A DNA stretch of 64,000 nucleotides, taken from the NCBI RefSeq assembly GCF_030549615.1, contig NZ_CP130832.1, positions 3,224,001 to 3,288,000 on the forward strand, given 5' to 3'. Source of the DNA: Stenotrophomonas sp. 610A2. Its GTDB lineage: Bacteria > Pseudomonadota > Gammaproteobacteria > Xanthomonadales > Xanthomonadaceae. Positions 58,353-64,000 of the stretch are shown here, piece by piece. Below the pieces are notes generated by a model. That model ran no database searches. It worked only from the letters and a program-made list of their open reading frames with translations, and was not told the DNA's origin. Numbering within the stretch: the stretch's first letter is position 1; each line of letters starts with the position of its first letter. The position numbers were made by a program, and so were the translations under genes.

Positions 58353-59576
58353 ATGCCAGATGCCCTCGATCCTGAACTGATACCCGCCAGTGAAGCCTGT
58401 GCCCTGCTCGGCATCAGCGCCGCCACGCTGTACGCCTATGTCAGCCGCGGCCTGCTCAGTTCGCGCCCGGGTACATCCGCCCGCAGCCGGGTGTACCTGC
58501 GGGCGGAAGTCGAACGCCTGGCGCAGCGCAAGCAGGCTGGACGCGGCGCCGAACGCGGCGCGGCGCAGAGCCTTGATCGCGGCCTGCCAGTGCTGGAAAC
58601 CCGCATCTCACTGATCCGTCCGGATGCGCCCTATTACCGCGGCCGCTCAGCCGTGGCTGCAGCGCAGGCCGGTGCCACGCTGGAAGACATCGCGCGACTG
58701 CTGTGGGATTGCGAGGAGCAGGACCCGTTCAGCGCGACTGCCATGCCGGCATGGCCACCACGCGTCGCCAGCCTGGCGCTTGATGGCAGCCTGCCGCCGG
58801 TGGAACGCGCAATGGCCTGCATCCCGCTACTGGCCTTGGAGCAACGCCAATCGCTCAATGCGGCCGCCTCGGTACGTCGCGAGGTCGCAGCAATGCTGCT
58901 GCGCCAGAACGCGGCTTTGCTGGTCGGCACCGAGCCGGATGTGCGACCGGTGCATCGCCTGCTCGCCGATGCATGGATGCCTGGCGATGCAGCTTTCGCT
59001 GAACTGGTGCGCTCGGCCCTGGTGCTGTGCGCCGACCATGAGTTGAATGTCTCGGCGTTTGCAGCGCGCGTGGTCGCCTCGACCGGCGCACACCTGCACG
59101 CGACGGTAAGCGCGGGATTGGCCGCCCTGTCCGGCCCGCGCCATGGCGGTGCTACCGCGCGGGCGCATGCCTTGCTGGTCGATGCCGAAACCAGCGGGTC
59201 ACCCGCCACCTTCATCGCCGAACGCTGGCGGCGCGGTGATGAACTACCCGGTTTCAACCATCTGCTGTATCCCGATGGTGACCCGCGCGGCGCGGAGGTT
59301 CTGCGTCAATTGCGCGAACTGCGCGGCGATTCACCGCGCATGCGCCATGTGGAAGCGGTTTTGGCTGCTACCGAGGAAGTCAGCGGGCAGCGGCCGAACA
59401 TTGACGGGATGCTGGGGGCTATTTGTTATGTGCACGAACTGCCAGGCGCGCATGCGCTGGTGATGTTTGCTACCGCCCGGCTTACTGGTTGGTTGGCGCA
59501 TGCATTGGAGCAGCAAGCCCTGGGCACCTTGATACGGCCGCGTGCGCGCTATACCGGGTTGGCGCCGAGGGGGTGA
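58353..59576 (+). CDS. HTH-citrate synthase fusion, candidate prp regulator
   Basis: 407 residues from ATG 58353. An N-terminal MerR/excisionase-like HTH (PASEACALLGISAATLYAYV, about 11-35) is fused to a citrate synthase-like domain (about 85-407). Catalytic-type residues remain: His229 in ADHELN, His264 in GPRHGGA and Asp351 in RPNIDGMLG, but the GFGH loop is changed to GFNHLLYP. It could be an enzyme, a sensor of citrate-cycle metabolites or both. Its divergent position opposite prpB suggests control of the methylcitrate genes. Confidence 0.8.
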   Translation: MPDALDPELIPASEACALLGISAATLYAYVSRGLLSSRPGTSARSRVYLRAEVERLAQRKQAGRGAERGAAQSLDRGLPVLETRISLIRPDAPYYRGRSAVAAAQAGATLEDIARLLWDCEEQDPFSATAMPAWPPRVASLALDGSLPPVERAMACIPLLALEQRQSLNAAASVRREVAAMLLRQNAALLVGTEPDVRPVHRLLADAWMPGDAAFAELVRSALVLCADHELNVSAFAARVVASTGAHLHATVSAGLAALSGPRHGGATARAHALLVDAETSGSPATFIAERWRRGDELPGFNHLLYPDGDPRGAEVLRQLRELRGDSPRMRHVEAVLAATEEVSGQRPNIDGMLGAICYVHELPGAHALVMFATARLTGWLAHALEQQALGTLIRPRARYTGLAPRG

Positions 59577-59583
59577 GCTTGTG

Positions 59584-60029
59584 CTCCCTCCCTTTTGCGC
59601 AGCAAAGGGGAGGGTTGGGGAGGGGTAGGCTTGTGCGGCCTTTCCAGCATCACCAGCTTCGCGGCTTATGCCGCTCCCACATCTGGTAGATGTGCCGTGA
59701 TTGCAGATTGATCGGCGGCTTTACTGTTGTGAGCTTCGCGGCTTACGCCGCTCCTACATCCGAACGGCGATGCGCTCTTGCCCCCTCCCTTTTACGCAGC
59801 AAAGGGGGTGAAGAAGGCCTGCTTGCGCGCCACCGGCGCGCGGCCTGATGAACGACCGAAGGCTATGCCTTCGGGCCGGGCGGGTTGGGGAGGGGTAGGC
59901 TTTTGCGGCCTTTCCAGCATCACCAGCTTCGCGGCTTATGCCGCTCCCACATCTGGTAGATGTGCCGTGATTGCAGATTGATCGGCGGCTTGATTGTCGT
60001 GAGCTTCGCGGCTTACGCGCCGCTCCTAC
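59584..60029. repeat. Large direct duplication of mixed repeats (449-base gap)
   Basis: The gap 59577-60025 holds no gene. Copies 59613-59757 and 59883-60029 share over 90 percent by eye, each with a family-D edge (GGTTGGGGAGGGGTAGGC) and two inverted REP arms (AGCTTCGCGGCTTATGCC, GCTTCGCGGCTTACG). Between them, 59781-59880 contains another family-D start and an inverted GC-rich segment. The end of the second copy runs into the stop codon of the next gene. Confidence 0.9.
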
Positions 60030-60829
60030 AAGGCCCCTGCCCGCTTTGACCACTGATTGATGATCTGCGCGATGGCCTGCACGCCATCGGTCAATGCTGC
60101 CGGGCCAGGTTGAAGGATCAACGGCGACTTGATCTCGTGCAGTTCGCCGTCGCGCACCGCATTGATCTTTTCCCAACCCGGACGCGCAGCCACCCGCTCG
60201 GGGCGGAACTTCTTGCCACACCATGAGCCGATGATAATGTCCGGGTTGCGCGCGATCACCGGGTCGCCATTGGCAAGGATGCGCGCCTTGGCCAGCGGCT
60301 CGCGCGACAACTCCGGGAACACATCAATGCCGCCGGCGATCTCCACCAGCTCGGCGCCCCACTGGATGCCGGTGATGATGGGTTCGTCCCATTCCTCGAC
60401 ATAGACGCGCGGCCGCTGCGGCAGTTTCGCCGCCTGCTCGGCTACAGCATCCAAGCCGCGTTGCAGCTCATCCGCATAGGCATTGGCACGCGCCGCCACA
60501 CCAACCAAACCGCCAAGACGGCGGATGTAGTCAATGATGCCGGCCACACTGCGGTGGTTGGCGATCCAGACTTCCACGCCGTTGCGTATCAACTCGGCGG
60601 CGATATCGGCCTGGATGTCGGAGAAGCCAATCGCCAGATCGGGCTTGAGCTTGAGGATCTCGCCCACCTTGGCGCTGGTGAAGGCACTGACCTTGGGCTT
60701 GTCGCGGCGCGCCTCGGGCGGCCGCACGGTGAAACCACTGATGCCGACGATGCGGTCCTGCTCGCCCAAGGCGTAAAGTGTCTCGGTCGGCTCTTCGGTC
60801 AGGCAGACAATGCGGCGCGGACCAATCAT
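60026..60829 (-). CDS. Cobalamin/ferric-siderophore-binding-like protein without signal peptide
   Basis: 267 residues. The fold is that of BtuF/FepB-type periplasmic binding proteins: IVCLTEEPTETLYALG, LKPDLAIGFSDIQADIA and WGAELVEIAGGIDVFPELS are typical. No signal peptide precedes the domain, which is unusual for this class; it may be cytoplasmic or use an unseen start. The TAG stop is supplied by the REP sequence TTGTAGGAGCGG. It overlaps the upstream YqfO-like gene by four bases. Confidence 0.75.
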   Translation of the reverse strand: MIGPRRIVCLTEEPTETLYALGEQDRIVGISGFTVRPPEARRDKPKVSAFTSAKVGEILKLKPDLAIGFSDIQADIAAELIRNGVEVWIANHRSVAGIIDYIRRLGGLVGVAARANAYADELQRGLDAVAEQAAKLPQRPRVYVEEWDEPIITGIQWGAELVEIAGGIDVFPELSREPLAKARILANGDPVIARNPDIIIGSWCGKKFRPERVAARPGWEKINAVRDGELHEIKSPLILQPGPAALTDGVQAIAQIINQWSKRAGAL

Positions 60830-61170
60830 GGTGCGGCGAACTCCGTTGTATCGACGAATACGGCAGGACTGTTCCAGGGATGATTGGCGGCAATGCCCTC
60901 ATCCAGAATCCGCTGCAGACGTTGCGGATCGCGCGGGATGCAGAACTCCAGCCGCACGCTGGCGGCCCGCACCAGCTCGCCCGCCTCGCCGATGGTGCTG
61001 CGCGTGCCCTGCAGCACACGGAACTGCTCCTGCCCAGTTGCCGATTCCCACATGCCGTGCGCGTAGCCACCGGCAGCCAGATCGTCCACCGCAAGGATGC
61101 CCTGTTTCAGCGCCTGCAATTGCGCCGGAGGTACGAACACGGTGATCCTGTAAACCGGATGGAGCTGCAT
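60826..61170 (-). CDS. YqfO/Nif3 C-terminal-like small protein
   Basis: 114 residues from ATG 61170. The pattern YRITVFVPPAQLQALKQGI at the start and AASVRLEFCIPRDPQRLQRI later matches the CutA-like middle domain of Nif3/YqfO proteins, here as a stand-alone form. The start shares one base with the stop of the AAC(6')-like gene and the end overlaps the binding-protein gene by four bases, so all are translationally coupled. Function unknown. Confidence 0.75.
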   Translation of the reverse strand: MQLHPVYRITVFVPPAQLQALKQGILAVDDLAAGGYAHGMWESATGQEQFRVLQGTRSTIGEAGELVRAASVRLEFCIPRDPQRLQRILDEGIAANHPWNSPAVFVDTTEFAAP

Positions 61171-61631
61171 CAGCCAATCGCCCGCAGTGGCATGTGGTAG
61201 TAGATGACACGCTCCGTTTCGGTGAAGCCGCACGCTTCGTGTGCAGCCTGCGCCGCTACATTGGCCAGGCCCGAATCCGAGGCCAGCTCGGTGCAGCCCT
61301 GGTTCCGCGCCCATTGCGCCACGGCGTCGACCAACAAGCGCCCAATACCAGCGCCGCGGGCTGATGCATGCACGATCCAGCCTTCCAGGAAGCCCACTGG
61401 AGAACTGTCGGTACCGTTGACATACTCGTTGCGGACACTTGCTTCTGCCATGCCCAGAACCCGCCCATCGGCAGCGCAGGCAAGCAGGCAGGTACTGCCT
61501 GCCGATTCGATCAGCTCCATCAGGTCCGCCAGCCCTGTTTCGCTATCCGGCCACAGCTCCAGGCGCAGCCCGGCCCAGTCCCGCCAATCCCCGGCCTGGG
61601 CGTGCCGCACACGGCAGCCGGGATGGTTCAC
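61170..61631 (-). CDS. AAC(6')-like aminoglycoside N-acetyltransferase (GNAT)
   Basis: 153 residues from GTG 61631, which overlaps the pdxH stop as GTGA; a GTG at 61655 would add eight residues. The sequence resembles the chromosomal AAC(6')-Iz group of Stenotrophomonas, with [43 protein letters not shown] and a [16 protein letters not shown] end. The enzyme acetylates the 6' amine of aminoglycosides with acetyl-CoA. Drug spectrum is not readable from sequence; the natural substrate may be a cell metabolite. Confidence 0.82.
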   Translation of the reverse strand: MNHPGCRVRHAQAGDWRDWAGLRLELWPDSETGLADLMELIESAGSTCLLACAADGRVLGMAEASVRNEYVNGTDSSPVGFLEGWIVHASARGAGIGRLLVDAVAQWARNQGCTELASDSGLANVAAQAAHEACGFTETERVIYYHMPLRAIG

Positions 61632-62227
61632 GGGAACAGCATCCGCTTGCTCCACTCGCCCGCCGCATCGGTCTCATAGCACCAGCGCTCGTGCAAACGG
61701 AAATCGGCGCCGTACCAGAACTCGATGCGACGCGGCACTACGCGCACCCCGCCCCAGCCATCGGGACGCGGCACGTCACGGCCTTCAAAGCGGGCCTCGA
61801 AATTGGCCAATCGCTGTTCGAACTCCTCCCGCGACGCCAGCGGCTGTGACTGCACAGATGCCCAGGCACCGATCTGGCTCATGCGCGGACGGCTGGCGAA
61901 GTAGGCATCGGATTCCGCAGCCGAAACCAGCTGTGCATCGCCTTCAATGCGCACCTGGATACCGGCCTCGCGCAGGCTGCGCCACAGGAACAGCAGCGCC
62001 GCGGCGCGGTTGTCGTGCAGCTCGCGGCCCTTGCGGCTGTCCAGGTGGGTGTAGAACACGAAACCACGCTCGTCGAAGGCCTTGAGCAGCACGGTGCGTG
62101 CCGACGGCCGGCCATCAATGTCGGCGGTGGCGACGGTCATCGCGGTGGCATCCACCTCCTTGCCAGCCTTTGCCTCTTCAAACAATGCGGCGAAAGTAGA
62201 TAGCGCTTCAGCGTAAAGATTGCTCAT
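61628..62227 (-). CDS. pdxH: Pyridoxine/pyridoxamine 5'-phosphate oxidase
   Basis: 199 residues from ATG 62227. FMN-binding signatures [20 protein letters not shown] and [10 protein letters not shown] are present, and the C-terminal [23 protein letters not shown] is the substrate-binding motif. It makes the cofactor PLP. It leads an overlapping operon with the AAC(6')-like, YqfO-like and binding-protein genes. Confidence 0.97.
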   Translation of the reverse strand: MSNLYAEALSTFAALFEEAKAGKEVDATAMTVATADIDGRPSARTVLLKAFDERGFVFYTHLDSRKGRELHDNRAAALLFLWRSLREAGIQVRIEGDAQLVSAAESDAYFASRPRMSQIGAWASVQSQPLASREEFEQRLANFEARFEGRDVPRPDGWGGVRVVPRRIEFWYGADFRLHERWCYETDAAGEWSKRMLFP

Positions 62228-62269
62228 GGTCCTGCTTCTTAGGGCACGTGTTTGGGCTATTGTGGCGGC

Positions 62270-63103
62270 ATGTCCCCCGTTCCGCACAGTTTTTCCCAAC
62301 GCCGCTTTGCGCCGGCACTGGTTGCACAGGCATTGGATGATGCACTGGCCAGTGCCGACGGTACGCCAGTACTGGCGATAAGCGGCGTGCAAGGCAGCGG
62401 CAAATCCACGCTGGCGGCACAGGTGGTGGACCTGGCGCGCACGCGTGGCCTGTGTGCCGCAGCCGTTTCCATCGACGACACCTACCTGACCCGCGCCCAA
62501 CGGCAGCGGCTCGCCGATCGCGTGCATCCCCTGCTTGCCACCCGCGGGCCACCGGGCACGCACGACCTGGCATTGGCGATGGCAACCCTGGATGCCGCCA
62601 AGGCAGGGCAAGGTTTCCCGTTGCCGCGCTTCGACAAACTCGCCGACGAACGCGTCCCTGAATCACAGTGGAAGAAGATCGAACAGCCACTGGACCTTCT
62701 GGTATTCGAGGGCTGGTTCCTGGGCACGCCAGCGGAAGACGACGCTGCGCTGCAGGTGCCATTGAATGCACTGGAGCGCGAGGCCGATGCCGATGGCCGT
62801 TGGCGGCGCTGGTGCAACCAGGCGCTGGCCGAGCACTACCCCGGCCTGTGGCAACGCTTTGATCGGCTATGGATGCTGCAGCCACCAAGCTTCGCCGTGG
62901 TACCGCATTGGCGCTGGCAGCAGGAACAGGCGCTACAACAGGCTTCACCCGGCCGCAGCAGCATGACCCGACCCCAGTTGGAGCGCTTCGTGCAGTTCTA
63001 CGAACGCATCAGCCGGCAGGCACTACGCACCCTGCCCGGCATTGCCGACCGGGTCATTGCCCTGGATGCGCAGCGGCAGCCGTTGCCAGACCAGCAGGGC
63101 TGA
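62270..63103 (+). CDS. D-glycerate 3-kinase-like P-loop kinase
   Basis: 277 residues from ATG 62270. Walker A is GVQGSGKST (39-47); [29 protein letters not shown] and FEGWFLG are characteristic of the GLYK/phosphoribulokinase-like clan. The likely reaction is phosphorylation of glycerate; nucleoside or pantothenate relatives cannot be excluded. It diverges from pdxH. Confidence 0.82.
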   Translation: MSPVPHSFSQRRFAPALVAQALDDALASADGTPVLAISGVQGSGKSTLAAQVVDLARTRGLCAAAVSIDDTYLTRAQRQRLADRVHPLLATRGPPGTHDLALAMATLDAAKAGQGFPLPRFDKLADERVPESQWKKIEQPLDLLVFEGWFLGTPAEDDAALQVPLNALEREADADGRWRRWCNQALAEHYPGLWQRFDRLWMLQPPSFAVVPHWRWQQEQALQQASPGRSSMTRPQLERFVQFYERISRQALRTLPGIADRVIALDAQRQPLPDQQG

Positions 63104-63213
63104 CGCACTCCCTTCAGCCGGAGTGGAAAAGCGAAACGGAACGATTCGACGGCGAAGGCGCCGCCGAACCGTTGTAGATGCATGCAGCGCTGAGTTCGGG
63201 GCGCAACGCGCGA

Positions 63214-63417
63214 TCACTGCACCAGGAAGGTGATCCGCAGGTTGACGCGCCACTCGATGATGTTGCCGTCGCCGTCGGTGACAACCTTGGTTTCGTTGAC
63301 CCACGCGCCCTGGATGCCCTTGACCGTCTCGGCCACCTTCTTGATGCCGCTGCGCACCGCATCCTCGACGCTGGTTTTGGAGGACGCGCTGACTTCAATG
63401 ATTTTCGCCACTGACAT
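63214..63417 (-). CDS. Dodecin flavin-binding protein
   Basis: 67 residues from ATG 63417, preceded by AAGGAG. The dodecin pattern is complete: AKIIEVSASSKTSVEDAV, then GAWVNETKVVTDGDG and EWRVNLRITFLVQ; the Trp in AWV stacks on flavin. It forms a dodecameric flavin store. Confidence 0.95.
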   Translation of the reverse strand: MSVAKIIEVSASSKTSVEDAVRSGIKKVAETVKGIQGAWVNETKVVTDGDGNIIEWRVNLRITFLVQ

Positions 63418-63516
63418 GTCCAACTCCTTGGTTGCACCACGAACCATTCGTGGAACTGCCGAGCTTGGCTGCTACCGTGTTAAGGCACTGACACGAGGTG
63501 CTAGCATCTTCCCGCA

Positions 63517-64000
63517 ATGAATCCCGCCCCCAATCTCATCCTGGTCGGCCCCATGGGCGCCGGCAAAACCAGCATCGGCCGCCGCCTGGCCGAGCGCTTC
63601 GGGCTGGTGTTCGTGGATGCCGACCAGGCCATCGTCGAAGACGTGGGCTCCAGCATTCCCGCCATTTTCGAGAACGTCGGCGAAGCCGGCTTCCGTGCCC
63701 ACGAAAAACGGGTCCTGTCGCGCCTGCTGGAGGGCAGCGGCCAGCTGATCTCCACCGGCGGCGGCTGCGTGCTGGATCCGGACAACCGCCAGCGCATCCG
63801 CCAACAGGGCTTCGTGGTCTACCTGCGGGTCAGCGTGGCCTCGCAGCTGTCGCGGCTGCAGCGCGACAAGACCCGCCCGCTGCTGCAGCGCCCGGACCGC
63901 GAGCAGGTGCTGCACGCCATGGCCGCCATCCGCGACCCGCTGTACAGCGAGCTGGCCGACCTGATCATCGATACCGACCTCTACACCCCCGCCGATGCCA
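63517..64000 (+). CDS. aroK: Shikimate kinase (3' truncated by window edge)
   Basis: 161 codons visible from ATG 63517. The Walker A motif is [15 protein letters not shown], followed by DADQAIVED and the STGGGCVLD and DKTRPLL substrate-binding elements. It phosphorylates shikimate in aromatic amino acid synthesis. aroB often follows it, but that lies outside the window. Confidence 0.96.
   Translation, partial: MNPAPNLILVGPMGAGKTSIGRRLAERFGLVFVDADQAIVEDVGSSIPAIFENVGEAGFRAHEKRVLSRLLEGSGQLISTGGGCVLDPDNRQRIRQQGFVVYLRVSVASQLSRLQRDKTRPLLQRPDREQVLHAMAAIRDPLYSELADLIIDTDLYTPADA

Overview
The window looks like a chromosomal segment of a GC-rich gammaproteobacterium of the Xanthomonadaceae, most likely Stenotrophomonas. 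The best evidence is the many dispersed GTAG-type palindromes (SMAG/REP elements with core GTAGTGCCGAGC...GCTCGGCA). Supporting evidence is a chromosomal AAC(6')-like acetyltransferase beside pdxH and the typical gene sets (minCDE, hflKC-DUF2065-purA, pbpC with alpha-2-macroglobulin, prpBC-acnD-prpF). Nothing is recognisable as a prophage, insertion sequence, CRISPR array, rRNA or tRNA.

Layout. 1-1710: end of a D,D-carboxypeptidase, a duplicated REP block, an AlkA-type glycosylase and a DUF423 membrane protein. 1810-8272: an SRPBCC protein, a DesK/NarL-type two-component system, a GNAT gene in front of minCDE, and a small HEXXH protein. 8358-14862: an envelope-modification block in which an EnvZ/OmpR-like two-component operon is divergent from an ArnT-like glycosyltransferase, a PAP2 phosphatase and an EptA-like phosphoethanolamine transferase. 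15143-17170: a lipoprotein ACE-like (M2) dipeptidase. 17335-24157: an accessory-looking block with a secreted protein, an LRR-like protein and a tightly coupled four-gene operon (vWA, PP2C, membrane Ser/Thr kinase, membrane protein with two TonB-C domains). 24420-30237: a DoxX-like protein, a small basic protein, a Bcr/CflA exporter, and a tandem glycine riboswitch in front of gcvP. 30569-45803: aminopeptidase N, a PAS-AraC regulator, purA, DUF2065, hflC and hflK, an AcuI/YhdH oxidoreductase, a PilH-like receiver, a CbpA-like DnaJ protein, Hsp20, a peroxiredoxin, a ferritin-like protein and PBP1C. 45922-50841: a bacterial alpha-2-macroglobulin. 51050-59576: the methylcitrate (propionate) operon, divergent from a helix-turn-helix/citrate-synthase fusion. 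60026-64000: a cobalamin-binding-like protein, a YqfO-like protein, an AAC(6')-like gene and pdxH in one overlapping operon, then a glycerate-kinase-like P-loop protein, dodecin and the start of aroK.

How the genes work together. The two-component pair at 8358-10327 is a natural candidate regulator of the lipid A-modifying genes it faces. PBP1C and the alpha-2-macroglobulin lipoprotein form the usual repair-and-defence pair. PrpB, PrpC, AcnD and PrpF make a complete methylcitrate cycle, with the HTH-citrate synthase protein as a candidate sensor. The strongest candidate for an undescribed system is the operon at 19395-24157: a TerY-P-like phosphorylation triad whose last gene places TonB-C domains in the periplasm, suggesting phospho-signalling tied to the cell envelope. 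The intergenic regions carry at least four palindromic repeat families, and in two places a repeat supplies the stop codon of the neighbouring gene.
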